This document shows positions 33,250 through 45,165 of a DNA stretch of 64,000 nt, piece after piece. Position numbers and translations under genes: made by a program. Below the pieces are notes generated by a model. It ran no database searches. It saw only the letters and a program-made list of their open reading frames with translations, and had not been told where the DNA came from. How positions within the stretch are numbered: the first letter of the stretch is position 1; every line of letters begins with the position of its first letter. Source of the stretch: Tachypleus tridentatus (taxonomy: Eukaryota > Arthropoda > Merostomata > Xiphosura > Limulidae); contig NC_134834.1 in assembly GCF_004210375.1 (NCBI RefSeq), forward strand, positions 41,506,264-41,570,263. Reading direction: 5' to 3'.

Positions 33250-36200
33250 CTGGAAAAAGTTTTGAGACAATGCAGGTAAATACTTAGTTTTTGTTATAGA
33301 AGTCCAAATAAAAGGGAACTAATATTCAACTTTCAACGAAAATTAACTGAATTCATATAGTCGGTAAACATAAACATTACATCGCTTACCTTACAATCAG
33401 CCACTGTAAGTTCAGAAATCTTTTTCTCCATCAGATCATGAAAATGAGGGTGATATCTATACACAGAACCATCGACACCTACTGTTGTGTGTGGGCGTTT
33501 GATTCGATTCAAAATACACGATATAGCTGTTAACGGGAAATATAAAAGCAACTATTTGAGGTCGCGAACAACAAAGTCAATTTAAATTTCGCGACTGAAA
33601 TAGTTACATTTAGTTATGTTATTAAAGATCAAGAAAATTCATTGAAAAAACTTACAATTTAAATTTTATTTCACTTTAGAAAGTCTTTGCAATACACTAC
33701 CAAACTTATACATAAAAATAAAAATATATTCTACATTATTCAAAAAGGTTTGATACACATTTTTAAATTGCCCAATTAAAGTCGATAATATATTTAACTA
33801 CTAGTTCTATCTGAATACCTAATTAAGTGACAAGTTTTAGAAGTATTTTGATGAAATAAGTTGAGAAGTTAACCTGCAGAAACAAGGAAAGCTGCTCTAG
33901 TAGAGATCCTAACACACACGAGTTTCACATTTTCCAGGTCCTCTGGTGCGATGTTAAAAATCCCCAACTCAGCTAACACTCTGCGGGTATTGTCGTAGGC
34001 CTGTTTACCATCACTGGGGATATAGATATATACATTAAACGAGGAGTAACACATGAACAAGAGATAACGATACACGTTAATACGTCAAATAGAGGTTTTG
34101 TTTAATATTTTGATAATATGAATCAACCGATAAGTTCAACACTTTGTTACAATGCGTGCGGGGTTATCTAGGGTAAGTCTTCTTACACCAATACACAGAT
34201 GGTTGTTTGGAGCAAACTAAAAAATATGCCAAGTTCGCAATATTTCGAACACAACAGTAAAACAATACTATAAACGAACAAGGATCAACTAAGAGTACCA
34301 GTAACAGAATATCTCCTTACCTTTCAATCATGGACACATATTTGGTTTTAAATGTGTAAGGTTCTTTGAGTTTTTCAGAACATTTGCCACTAAACAACAG
34401 GCCTTCTTCTACCATATGAATTAACACCCGACGAACCAATTCTCCCATGTACATACCAGATATCATCTTCTCAAAACTGAAAATTTTTAGTTCAAAGTAA
34501 CGTTTAGTAGTAAATAACTCTTAGTTTAGTTTTGTTAAACAATAATATTTGTATTAATTAATATTTTACTGTAAATTTAAGCGTTCTTAAAAGTTTCAAT
34601 GCTGTTTAAGAGTTAAAATACAACGTGAGAAAGTATTAATATCTATGGGTCCAAGTTTAGAACTAAAGGGGTATGACCGCAATGTTTATCTTTTTACGAC
34701 TTGTTTTTCAATGAAACCATTTGGAGAACTAATCACGAGGCTAATTAATATAATTAAGCACTACAGAAACATACCGCACTGTAGTAATAGTGATAATTGT
34801 GATCTTACAGTTGTTTCCCAGTATTTAACGAGTTTTCATCAATTTCTCTGTCATAGCGCGTGCGCAAAAAATCTAGACATCCGTTGTCACCAAAAGCGCC
34901 CCATTCAGTGTTGATGATAACCTGTTTTGGTTCTTCCCGATCACTGTCCCATAACTCAACATTTTCCAGTTTTCCATGTAACAAGCATTAGTGCCTGTAC
35001 CTGCAAGGTAAGTAAAAACTGATATTTAACTGCACTGGAAACAAAGCTGCGTAACAGTCGAAAAAGTTTTTTGTCAAGAATTCATAATTGGATAAAAATT
35101 CATTTGTATCAAAATTGATTCAACTATAAGTTGTGTTAATTATAAATTTCTCTTCTCCAAATAAGAGTATACAGAAATGCATGCGTAAAAAAACAACTGG
35201 TGAAGCAATATCTGTATTAAAACAGATGTAGATAAAATGTGTTAAAAGATAGGGACTTACCCACTATAACACCCACTCGACATTCTCTATTTTTATGAGC
35301 ACACGACATAAGGGTGCCTGTTGTATCGTTCACTACAGCTACTACGTCGATGTTAATTTTCTGCAAAATAACGATTAAATAAATACTTACAGTAAAATAA
35401 TAACTTCGGTTTCGTCTAAAACAAAAATTAAGGCTTTGAGCTTAATTAAGATTGTTTATTATCACTTATTTGTTGTATTAAGACCGTAGGCAAAAAGATG
35501 ATTCTTCAAAAAAATCTTTCATCGAATGGGCTATTTGTATCGAAAGGGACAGAATATAAGACTGAACCTAAGTGACATTAGATAGAAAATATGGAATTTA
35601 TGTTCACCCAATTTATAAAATTTTACCCCAATTCCGATTTGTAAATGATCCAGTATTGATACAGGTTAAATGCAGTTCACACTAGGACAGTTAGCATTCA
35701 TGAAGTTTGATAATGTAAATAGCGACACTTCTACGTCATATTACGTGTCCAGATGAGTCCTGGTATTGGCGAAGGATCTCGTCAGCACTGAATACAGTAT
35801 ATAGTAAGGTTCACATAATTAACTTTTCCCACTTTTACACTCTCAGAAGTTATACAAAAATAATTGAACTAAACATCCACAACAAAGGACTTGCATAAAT
35901 TCATGCTAATAATCAATTAAAAAGTTAACTGCTGACAGCATAATTACTGGTTACATGAAATTTCTATAAAGGGTGGGGTGGGGCGCCAAAAGTTTCATGT
36001 CGAGATAGAAACTACGTCTTATCTACCTTTCGTAAAACTGCTTCCCGTAAGAGCTGAACGACATCTTTGCCTTCCACACCAGCACACTTAAATCCTTTCG
36101 TCCAGGTGACCAATCGAGCTTTTGTCAAACCTTCTTGTTTACAAGGAAAACTAAACGTGAATCCAAGGGGAAGCTTCTTATCCGTCATTTCATTCTTCTC

Positions 36201-39200
36201 CATGAAGTTGGCCAAGCAGTCGGCAATGTGATTAAACAGCTGCAAAGTTAGAGGAGGAAGAGTCAAATGTTTAGACTTGTAGATACAATGGGATATTGTT
36301 ATATAACCAAATATTAGGTGCAGTGTACATGAGACATGTATACCATTTTTTTTTTTTTAAGAGTTACTACACTAAAATATGCAACGTAAAAAGAAGCAAG
36401 CAAGAGAAATTATATAAACAAATGAAAATGTATTAAACTGAAAGACTTTACATTCAAAAGGTTGCGTACGGGTTAATCTTAATGTTTTACAGACATTTCA
36501 AATAAGCAAGAATATATAAACTCGGTGCTATTAGAATCTAACGTATTTGAATAGTTAAGTAGTCAGTTTATCAAACATTTACCAGCTTGAGAAGAGAGCG
36601 AAAAGCTTTCGATCCACTTTTATTTACCCGTCTCATTATTATTGAGATTTTTAATCTCGAGATAGTGTTCACATTTTCTATAGAGTTTAAGATGTCTTAA
36701 AGTGAAGTATAAGAAAAAGAAAAGGGATTTTATTATCAGCAAGTAAAATAAGTTACTTCTTCGCCAGTGCCCAGCATAATCCTCTGCGGGATAGGATAAA
36801 TAACATTTTCCATTTGAAACTTATCTCCATCCAGGTCTATTAATAACACCCTGAAGTTGGTTCCGCCGAGATCCAGAGCAAGAAACTTGCCTTGTTCTAA
36901 TAAAACAACAAAACTTATTAATAACTTTATCCGATACTAGATCATATTTTTTACTATAAACAGTTTTTCTAAACAATTAAAATGCTCAAAACCGAAAGTT
37001 TACCAATCAAACACTGGTAGCCACGTTAACTTTACTTTTTGTTCAAGCTTAAATGACACATTACTATCAATTAACACCAAAAGACAATATACGCAACACG
37101 TATGTGACCAGCATGAATAATAAAATAATGATACTTTCCACCGCCAGGAAAGCCGCTAGGTACTGACACACGAGAATAATGCGTCAATTTTATTTGACGA
37201 TGCCTATATTTCCCTGGTGGCGTCTCGAAAAATCAAGACAGAAAACCACGATCTATGTCATACTGAAATACCAAACATTTTAGAGACTATGGGCCCCGAA
37301 CCGTTAATCGTTTAGCCATCTAGTCATGCCTCTTCCCAGTTTACATGTCTATTCATGAAAGGCAGTTTCACCACTTACTGGTCTGTCTTATTGGGAAATA
37401 TGTATTACGTTCAACACAACTAAACTATTTATAAAAGTTAAATTGTTAGTGCCTTTTCTTACACCATTATAATTCTAAAGTTAATATTTAAACATTATGT
37501 TATAATATTGATAGATATCATCTGAACACTCAAGATCAACAATGGAATAGACTGTACAATGCAATGTTATTTACAGGGGTATCAGTTTGTATGGGTGTGC
37601 TCACCATCATAGTTTTATACTACTATTATTAATAACGGTACTATTGAGTGTTTATACAGTTCTGAATAGTATATTTGATAGTTTGACTTGTGGTTAAAAA
37701 TATTAGTTCTAAGGAATTTGCCATTAGTCCTTGACGAAACTAATTCAAAGAATTTCCCATTTCTGAAAATAGGAATTTCCAGAATACTTACGAACCCTCG
37801 GGGGCATATTACAATGATAATACGTACAACTGTATCTGAAACCTGCAATATCCAAGTTTATATTTCAGAAGTGGGTAAAGTTTTTAGTGTGGTTATAAAC
37901 AGAAATTATTTGGTATGTTGCAAACACAGCCCAACTTTTACACAAAGAGAAAAAACACACGGTAGAGAAGATCGAAAGACTTGGAGAAAGAATAGAAGAA
38001 ATATTCAAAAATGTTAAAAACTCGTCTATACCAAAGCTTATTACGTGCAACGTTTTGGGCATAAGCCGTTGCAAGTACAAGTCTAGTATACAATGAGTGA
38101 AGGTGCGTTTTCTAAAGTAAATGTACACGAGTGATTACGTAGGAGATGTATGAGGTTAGAACCACGTCGCCTTGTTACTACGCGAGTCTGAAGTCGAATC
38201 AGATTGAAATGCTTGTCATAATCTGCGCAAACTAGATTTTAAAAAACCGAGTTTACTTAATCACTCGAGTACATTTACGTCAAGAAACACACCTTCTCTC
38301 CTAGTATAACTAAATGTATTATACTTGGAACGTTTAGAGCACAATCCGGTTGGAAGTAAAGTTTTGGTGTAGACGTGCGTTTTAACATTCTTGAACATTT
38401 CTTCTATTGTTTTCCCCATATCTTGGGGTTTTTCCTACTGTACCTTCTCTCATTGTATGTTGCCCACTCCCACACTACATACACAAAGTTACTGATTGCA
38501 GGGAAATGGTTATCGTGAACATCTGGAAACAATTATGGCAAGCACACTATATCATATTGGAAATTCTTTTGACGCCTAGACAAGCAGGGGGCAGCGAATG
38601 TACGTACATCTATTGCACCTGCTAGTAACGTTATTACGGCAAAGCAGTGGATTGTACTATTTTAAACAAAATTCCAGGTGTTTGAGAAATAAAAACAGGA
38701 TATAGTGCAAGCTTTCAATAGCAACCGTGGAGAATCATGTACCTAGATTTAAATACGTTATGAAGGCGGGAGGCTTTTTCAAATTTGCCTAAATAACAAC
38801 CAAGTTATTTCGTCCAAATATTAGTGTGCGTGCTTTCTTATAGCAAAACCACAACAGGCCATTTGTTTTGTCCACCGAGAGGAATCGAACCCTTGAATTT
38901 AGTGTAATAAATCCAAAAGACTTAATGCTGTCCCAGCAGAGAAGGGACACCAAATATTAGAACCGCTACCTTTCTCAGGAGGTAGAATAGAAACTTAGTA
39001 AAACTACCTTCTCACGGGGCTAATAATTCATGTTTTCCCGGGCCAACTAAAACGAGTGCAAGTTGTTGGCTAAATAACGTGCATCTCATGAATACGTCCA
39101 TGAATACATGAATGCATCTCAATACATCTACAAATAGATTTCTTTTAAATAGAAAAATATCCAAGTTACCGGAACCATTTGGGACATCCCGTACGTAAGT

Positions 39201-39945
39201 AGGAAACATTTTTACAGTCGACAAAGGGTGAGTTTCTTTCGCCAAACCACAGTTAAATTCGTGAAGTAGGAGAGAGGAGACTTTTTCTAGCTGGTCATTA
39301 GTCAACACGAAGTCACGGGTGTGAGATTCGATCTGGAAAAATACAATATTTTATTTATACCCATTACACAAACTAGTTATGTTAGTAACAAACATTCATC
39401 ATGTTCTTTAAAATGAATTTCAATTTCTATTTCCGAGGTACTGAAGCACTTCTTTTCTTTCTTCACGATTCCATTTGTTTAAAGTAAACGTACTGCTATG
39501 GTACAATACTGTCACACGTTAAATATTTAAGTACTACTAAAGAATGCAAGATATGCCAATTATTTTGATTATAATTAACCTATATTTACTGAATGAAACA
39601 ATTACAAATGAACTACACTAATATGACATGATTCTGTAAAAATTACATAAAGATTCACTAGCGAAATTTAGAAAATGTTCCAAGTCATAAAATCCCTAAA
39701 TTAGTGCATTTTATGATGTGAAACAATGAAATTAAAGAACATATGGACACATTCAACCAGAGGTGTGTATTTCGTATAAAATAATTGAGCAATTGTTTTT
39801 GTTTTAAACTATTATATAATAAAGTCATACAAAGCGTCCACAATAGCAAACGTAAGTGTACCTTCGCATTTCTAATTCTGTATTTTCTCTTATGAAACTT
39901 TCTCTTAAAAAATCTCATTGGAGGGAGGTCTACACAGGTTAACAT
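33169..39945 (-). CDS. Hex: Hexokinase, single-domain (about 50 kDa), ten-exon gene
   Basis: Phosphorylates glucose and other hexoses with ATP in the cytosol, the first step of glycolysis. Exons (minus): 39862-39945 (tentative), 39170-39332, 36757-36896, 36027-36239, 35261-35360, 34809-35000, 34321-34476, 33874-34013, 33390-33526, 33169-33249. All internal boundaries have AG/GT sites and matching phases. About 468 codons, usual for invertebrate one-domain hexokinases; no duplicated half. Motifs in order: [24 protein letters not shown] (phosphate loop), [16 protein letters not shown] (catalytic Lys), VVNDTTGT (catalytic Asp), [19 protein letters not shown] (sugar-binding Glu), FEK...YMGE (second sugar-binding Glu), [12 protein letters not shown] and [10 protein letters not shown] (adenosine loop). 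The exon at 34809-35000 is one base short and frameshifts, so as assembled the product would stop early. Family assignment is certain; the first exon is inferred. Confidence 0.95.
33390..33526 (-). CDS. Hex: Hexokinase exon 9 (adenosine-binding segment)
   Basis: Acceptor gttaacag, donor AAG|GTAAGC, 137 bases. Encodes [20 protein letters not shown], the second phosphate/adenosine motif, and [10 protein letters not shown]. Confidence 0.96.
33874..34013 (-). CDS. Hex: Hexokinase exon 8
   Basis: Acceptor tatccccag, donor G|GTTAAC, 140 bases. Encodes [12 protein letters not shown] and [14 protein letters not shown], the conserved run leading to the adenosine-binding part of the large domain. Confidence 0.95.
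34321..34476 (-). CDS. Hex: Hexokinase exon 7
   Basis: Acceptor attttcag, donor AG|GTAAGG, 156 bases. Encodes [18 protein letters not shown], whose Glu in FEK corresponds to a glucose-contact residue, then the helical segment up to KTKYVSMIE. Confidence 0.95.
34809..35000 (-). pseudogene. Hex: Hexokinase exon 6, one-base frameshift
   Basis: Acceptor ccttgcag, donor CT|GTAAGA. Encodes [10 protein letters not shown] in the incoming frame. About 34962-34976 the frame slips by one because an A is missing from a short A run (T run at 34970-34973 on the plus strand). The rest ([33 protein letters not shown]) is perfect in the next frame and is the frame the following exon needs. The exon is 192 bases and 193 would be in register. 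Without a fix the reading frame meets a stop shortly after. All other exons are intact, which favours a consensus error over old decay. Confidence 0.9.
35261..35360 (-). CDS. Hex: Hexokinase exon 5 (catalytic Asp)
   Basis: Acceptor attttgcag, donor G|GTAAGT, 100 bases. Encodes [19 protein letters not shown]; the Asn-Asp pair supplies the general base. Thr replaces the more usual Val after the first Thr of NDTVGT, a mild substitution. Confidence 0.95.
36027..36239 (-). CDS. Hex: Hexokinase exon 4 (catalytic Lys segment)
   Basis: Acceptor ctttgcag, donor AAG|GTAGAT, 213 bases, phase 0 at both ends. Encodes [13 protein letters not shown], then [11 protein letters not shown] and [16 protein letters not shown]. 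The latter holds the Thr-Lys pair that contacts glucose in the family. Confidence 0.96.
36757..36896 (-). CDS. Hex: Hexokinase exon 3 (phosphate-binding loop)
   Basis: Acceptor ttttattag, donor GTAACT. Encodes [20 protein letters not shown], the first ATP phosphate-binding motif, then [14 protein letters not shown]. The exon is 140 bases and ends in phase 0. The intron before it is the longest (2.27 kb) and carries a small tRNA-derived SINE at 38836-38950. Confidence 0.96.
38836..38950 (-). mobile_element. tRNA-derived SINE (family 3) in hexokinase intron 2
   Basis: Minus strand reads gggttcgattcctc, a good pol III B box, preceded by a tRNA-like 5' part (ctgggacagcattaag) and followed by ggtggacaaaacaaatggcc. 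Different head from families 1 and 2. Confidence 0.45.
39170..39332 (-). CDS. Hex: Hexokinase exon 2
   Basis: Begins after a tttttccag acceptor and ends at G|GTAACT. Encodes the N-terminal helix and the start of the small domain: [12 protein letters not shown], then the family hallmark [20 protein letters not shown]. The exon is 163 bases and leaves one base that completes a Glu codon with the next exon. Confidence 0.93.
39862..39945 (-). CDS. Hex: Hexokinase exon 1 (tentative start)
   Basis: Open from ATG at 39945 ([13 protein letters not shown], then a stretch dense in Lys, Arg and Phe) to AAG at 39862, followed by a weak GTACAC donor. It ends in phase 0, which fits the phase-0 start of the next exon. 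The 28 residues are strongly basic. A second in-frame ATG lies nine codons in. I chose it because it is the nearest upstream minus-strand exon-like stretch with the right phase. A different 5' exon further upstream is possible. Confidence 0.4.
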
Positions 39946-40690
39946 GTTTTGAACACACAGTTATTACTACAATATTTAATTATTCGCTAAGTCGGTACTT
40001 CCAACACTCGAGAAAAATCAGCACTAACTAAACTGACAAATTAAAGTGCACACACTCCAGTTTTAAAGCGAACTCTGGGTTTACTGAATTTTCTTACTGA
40101 AACAGAGAGTAGAGGTATCTACCTGTTGGTACATATGTAATGCTGTTTTGCCTTCATTTCCCGTTTCTTTGTTAATGTTTTTTATAATTAGGAATGAGAT
40201 ATTTTGTTTGCTAGTTTGTAACTGTGAAGCTGATTGACTTACCTGGTATATGTTTATTTTTTATATTAACAAACCATACTTGACAACCTTCCCTCCCCAG
40301 TTAAAAAAAAGTGGGCTTGGAAATGTTTACAACTTTACTTAATATGCTACAGGTGTCTTCAGAACCTTTACACCAAACAACATTTTGTACTTTTTTAAAC
40401 GTAATCTAAATTGTATCTGTATCAAATACTTTCTTGATTGTGTTGTTCTAAAAGATGACTAAATTGTTGCTATTTCAAAAATAAGAATTGCGCGAAAAAT
40501 TCTCTAAGATGTAATGCATATCAAGTAATTAGTAACACTGATAATAATGATGAAAAAATGTATACTTATATGATTTAACGTTTTGAATAAAATAAAATAG
40601 AGACATTATCCACAAACGAAGGATTTTATCACGAGTGTTTCAAACTACATAAATGTTTCAAATTATGCATTGCGGCTCAGCTGCAAAGAC
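39946..40690. other. No gene recognised; 5' side of hexokinase
   Basis: AT-rich. Any hexokinase promoter or untranslated first exon would lie here or further up. No clear TATA box or initiator chosen. Confidence 0.35.
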
Positions 40691-40694
40691 CTAT

Positions 40695-42231
40695 ACTACT
40701 CAAAAAAATTAAACGAACAAGTACATATTTCAGTATATTTTTGTCATAAGTAAATTTATATAAGAAAACATATCCGTTCGTCTACAAGTGTATTTTTAAG
40801 CTTGCGAATTAAGTTTGCAGCAACTCAAACGAAACTCACCTCACTCAAATAGAATACAACTCAAGGTACCCTATATAAGGCTGTTACGTGAAACTATGCA
40901 TTCCTCATTAATTCTCGAAACAAACACCAACATTATCTTTTGTACCCAAGCAGCCAGGCGCCATCTAACAGAGAACGAGGTGGCCAGGGCGGTCCAGATG
41001 CTGGAGGATGGCCAGATTCAAAGTTGGGTGGCCCAGCGCGTCGGTGTGTCTCCAACAGTCATCATCGACTTTGACGACGCTACCAGGAGATGAACTCTCA
41101 TGGCAGGAGACCAGGTCAAGGCCGCCATCGCTGCACAACAGCCAGAGAGGACCGCTACATCGTGACTACCGCTCTGCGAGACAGGTTAGGCACGATTCGG
41201 TCACTGTAAAATGACCTTCAGCATTCCACTGGAACCCATACGTCGACCCAAACAGTTCGCAATCGTCTGCACAAAGGACGCCTTAGAGCAAGACGGCCTA
41301 CAAGAGATATAATTCTGACAGCGCGACACTGTACAGCCAAGTTGGAGTTTGCTTGTCAGCACTTGGACTAGGAACGTCGTCAATGGACCGTGCTATAGAC
41401 AGAGGAGAGCAGATTCACTGTGTCTCGTGATGATAGACGTGCGAGAATGTGAAGAAGCCAAGGAGAGCGATTTTCCACCTGTAACATTGTGCAAGCCGAC
41501 GCTTATGGAGGAGGTTCTGTAATAGTCTGGGCAGGCATACGCTTGGGTGGCTGCACGGACTTACTCGCACTCGACAGGGGTGCTCTGAACGCACGACGGT
41601 ATAGAGATGAAATTCTGGAACCAATTGTGAGGCCTTCTGCCGGTGCTGTCGGCGATGGGTTCATTTTTATGCAGGTTAACGCGCGAATCCACGTCGCCAG
41701 ACTGTGTATGGACTTCCTTGACAAGGAAGGAATAGATTTTTGAGTGGCCCGCCAGATCTTCAGATTTAAATCCGATTGAACCTTGTTGGGAGATGTTGTG
41801 GAGCCGTGTTAGTGAAGGCCAGTACCCTCCTCAAAATGTACAGGAACTCTGACAAGCTCTAGTAGAGAAGTGGGCTGCCACACCCCAAGATAACATCGAA
41901 AGACTGATTCGGAGTGTGCCAAATCGGTGCCTGGAGTGTGTCACCGCCCATGGAGGTCAAATTAGGTATTGAATGTTTCAAACATTTCTTGAATAAACGC
42001 ATGTACTGTGTTTAAAGTATTGTTTCATATGGGATATCAGTTTTGGTGATATTTGTCATTTTTAAAAATGTTATTTCTCCATGTTTTACCGTTCATCACA
42101 CATTAAAAAATGGATACAGATGGAACTGAAATGAGGCAAATTACCTAAAAAAATAAAAATATTATCACATTTGGAGCACTGAGATAAATTATATAAAAAA
42201 CGTACTTGTTCCTTTAATTGTTTTGAACAGT
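40695..42231 (+). mobile_element. Tc1-type DNA transposon, 1537 bp, inactive
   Basis: Terminal inverted repeats of 30 bases at 40695-40724 and 42202-42231 agree at 26 positions; TA precedes the left end. The transposase gene between them is broken. HTH part: HLTENEVARAVQMLEDG, then VAQRVGVSPTVI, about 40.97-41.07 kb. Catalytic part: the first Asp (TDES in the family) reads T-E-E-S after a stop about 41.4 kb. GGSVIVWAGI is present. The second Asp block, QDNARPH in the family, reads QVNARIH, so that Asp is lost. The C-terminal P.DLNPIE and RCLECV..HGG parts are out of frame. Confidence 0.9.
40950..41985 (+). pseudogene. Tc1-type transposase, broken
   Basis: Catalyses cut-and-paste transposition in intact relatives. 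Here it has several stops and frameshifts and has lost at least two of the three acidic catalytic residues of the DD34E set. Open pieces lie at 40815-41093 and 41489-41743. Confidence 0.85.
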
Positions 42232-42239
42232 TTATATAA

Positions 42240-42890
42240 AACAATGACAGCTGCCATATGTAATTTCTAATTCTAAATATTTACTTCATTTTTATATGTG
42301 TAATACAAGCTTAAATGAAAACATTAAATATATAAATGACGAAATAATACAATGTTTGTATTATATACATACGCATAAAAAAAAAAGAGTGTCTAGCCAT
42401 TTCATGTAACCTCGATAAAATCTAGTCTTATAGCTTTAACATGTTAGTGACATTTCATTTTATCACAAACTGATTTAAGTCTTTCCCGGGTAAAGTCATA
42501 TATACAACCATTGGTTCCTCAGAATATGTCATAGTATTCAATATCTTGTGGTATGAGTATTTCATCTGTTGACAGCAATAGGACCACCTTCCCTCTTGTC
42601 AATAGAATTTCAACTTCTGGTGAAGTAATTCTGATGTAATACACAAGGATTTCCTTCATAGACTATGAAGCTTTTTGAAGCTAGCCTCAAATCATATCCA
42701 TGTTTCTAAATGAAGTCAGTTTCAACTATGTACTCTTTCTTGATGTCAATTACTCACACATTATAAGGTGTAAAGAAGCTTCCTGCAACACAACAGCTTC
42801 CAACTTTCCTCTTACTAGTACTTCATGTCAACTTGCTGTTTACATCAATCTGTCTTCTATCAGCACTATTGGAGACAATTACCCATGTTT
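42240..42890. other. No gene firmly recognised
   Basis: Possibly the start of a pol region downstream of the gag relic on the minus strand, but no protease motif is visible. Confidence 0.3.
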
Positions 42891-42899
42891 CATTACCAG

Positions 42900-43935
42900 A
42901 TTTATAGTAAGCTGTTATAGCTGTAAAACCAATGTAACACAGCATTTTGTAGGGTTTTCCACCAACAAACAAAAACAACAAACTCGGGGACAGTTTCCTC
43001 AAATAATAAAATATTCATATCATTAGGGGTAGATAGAGTATCTTCAAATAATTCCCTACAGTATTGTCTGCAGTGGCCAGGTTTTCCACATCTATAACAG
43101 TATTCTTCTTCTGGTATCTTTGAAGAAGTTTTTATTTCATACATTTTTTTGCAGGTTGGGCAACAAGTTATTTTAAATTACTCTTGAAACACCTTATATA
43201 TTTTGGTTTATTTCATCTACTTTATGTGACTAGTTATCTAACAGTTAGTTTCAGTTCTTTCAGACTATTATCAGGTGAAAGAGGAGTTGGTGTTTCAGTA
43301 CTACTGAATCTGATGATCCCATAATTTTTAGATATTGCTTCTAAATATTTATATGTGATGTTTACATGATTCAAGATCTATAGCCAACTAAAAAACTTCC
43401 TTTACCAACTTTACTGCAACTTTATTTTCATGTTTGTCTGTTATAGCATCTTTAAATTGACCACATGCCAATTAATTCATCATTTTGCTTGAAGTATCTA
43501 AGTAGGATAAGTGATAAAGCCTTTACAAATTTGGCCGATATCTCTTCTTTCTTCTGTACCTTACTCTGGAATTTTGCATTGTATACTTCCTTTGGAGTAT
43601 TACTTTAAACCTGTTATTTAAAGCAGATACCCACACTTAATAGTTGTTACAGTTTTCAGCTGGAAAATTGCTTAATATTATTAAATATGGCCCTTTTAAA
43701 TAAGCAAAAAGACGAAAACTTGTTCACTATTCCACCTATTCACTCTACAAATTATTTTGAACTGAGACTGATATGCTTGTCATGGAACCCTTCCATCATC
43801 ATCCATTGGTTTCCAGATGAAATGTTATTGAACTAGCCAGTTAAATACTATAACTTGGTTTCGTAATGTTATGGATGGAGTATTACTTGAAGGTCCTATA
43901 GCAACAGGTGAAATAGCAGTAGATGTAACAGATGT
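42900..43935 (-). pseudogene. Gag-like retroelement relic with zinc knuckle
   Basis: Minus strand. About 43.58 kb: VYNAKFQSKVQKKEEISAKF, then a weaker copy of the P..ND.LI..........D.IT...K pattern of Ty3/gypsy-type gag in arthropods. At 43080-43110: CYRCGKPGHCRQYC, a CX2CX4HX4C zinc knuckle for RNA binding. Multiple stops. The knuckle ORF (42902-43144) is open for 80 codons. Confidence 0.55.
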
Positions 43936-43949
43936 AGACTAAATAATCT

Positions 43950-44216
43950 GGGCCCGACATAGCCAAGCGTGTTAAGGCGTGTGACTCGTAATCTGGGGGT
44001 CGCATCTCCGTTGCGCCAAACATGCTCGCCCTTTCAGCCGTGGGGACGTTATAATGTGACGGTCAATCCCACTATTCGTTGATAAAAGAGTAGCTCAAGA
44101 ATTGGTGGTGGGTGGTGATGACTAGCTGCCTTCCCTCTAGTCTTACACTACTAAATTAGGGACGGCTAGCACAGATAGCCCTCGAATAGCTTTGTGCGAA
44201 ATTAAAAAACAAACAA
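43950..44216 (+). mobile_element. tRNA-derived SINE (family 1), full length, 12-bp target duplication
   Basis: Direct repeat actaaataatct at 43938-43949 and 44217-44228. Head gggcccgacatagcc, A box tagccaagcgtgttaagg, B-box region partly deleted (gggggtcgcatctccg), body, then the gcacagatagccc...tagctttgtgc 3' motif and aaacaaac tail. Such elements are transcribed by RNA polymerase III and moved by a LINE. Confidence 0.93.
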
Positions 44217-44749
44217 ACTAAATAATCTCTTCTACTTCACATTTTGTAGCAGTTAATATTTCAGATTGGAATTCTTGAACAAACACACAAAGAGTGTCTT
44301 GTTTGATATTCAGGCTTACTGATTATTTTGCAAATGTTATAGCTTCTCATTGTTCTTCCTTTTTGTCTCTAGTTGTTAATCATTTTTTGGTACTTCAATT
44401 TTGTTAGTACAATCTTTCTATATTTCTTTAGTTTTATCATTACAATCTTTTTGTACTTCTTCAATTTTGCTTTTGTAACTTTTCCTTATATCTCCAATAG
44501 TTTCGTTAAGTTTTCTTCAGTCAGATTAACTTTTGTTGTTAATTCTTTAAATATGTATTAAATATCATTCTTTTAACTCTTCTGTTAAAATCCTGCCACT
44601 TACCTCTTGTTTTTGTTTGGTCCTTCGGTCTGCGTCAGATGTTAAAGTATGTTAAGTTCACCAATTGACAATCAAAAGCTTTTATTTATACTATTTTAAT
44701 GTAATTATACTAAAAAATATTGAAAGAATAATTAAGAACAGTCTTTTAA

Positions 44750-45150
44750 ATTATCTAGACGCAACATCAAAATTGCCAGAATTCTAAAATGGTTTAGAAA
44801 ATTTATACAGACAAGTGACCACTTGGTCAGATTAACAGAAACAATTACAGATAATTTTACTAAAAATGAATGCATTTTCGCAAGTTTTCTCGATGTCGAG
44901 AAAGCATTCGACATTGCATGGTACAATGGTCTTTGGTTCCGTATGACAAAAATTGAACTACCACGAAGAATTATTCTCTGACTATCTAACTTTTTCCTAA
45001 AATAAAAGTTGTAAAATAAATGCTAGGGGAATCTTTTCGGACATTTTTACTCCAGAGGTTAGAGTCCCTCAAGGAGAGATAGTTAGCCCATTCTATTCAT
45101 TATGTAAGTGAGCAATTTGCTTCTAAAAGACGCAAACTTTGGGGATTAAC
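44750..45150 (+). pseudogene. Jockey-type LINE RT relic
   Basis: One frame from 44811: TSDHLVRLTETITDNF, FASFLDVEKAFDIAWYNGL (RT motif A with FLDVEKAFD), RMTKIELP, then after stops SPSRRDS*PILFIM, a decayed VPQGS..SPILF, and KDANFGD. Short internal stops show it is dead. A TTAA-flanked MITE follows at 45166. Confidence 0.75.
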
Positions 45151-45165
45151 CACAACCACAATTAA

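Noticed and set aside
37120..37340. Less AT-rich island in hexokinase intron 2
   Set aside because: Looked for an extra exon; there is no open frame with splice sites, and exons 2 and 3 already join in phase.
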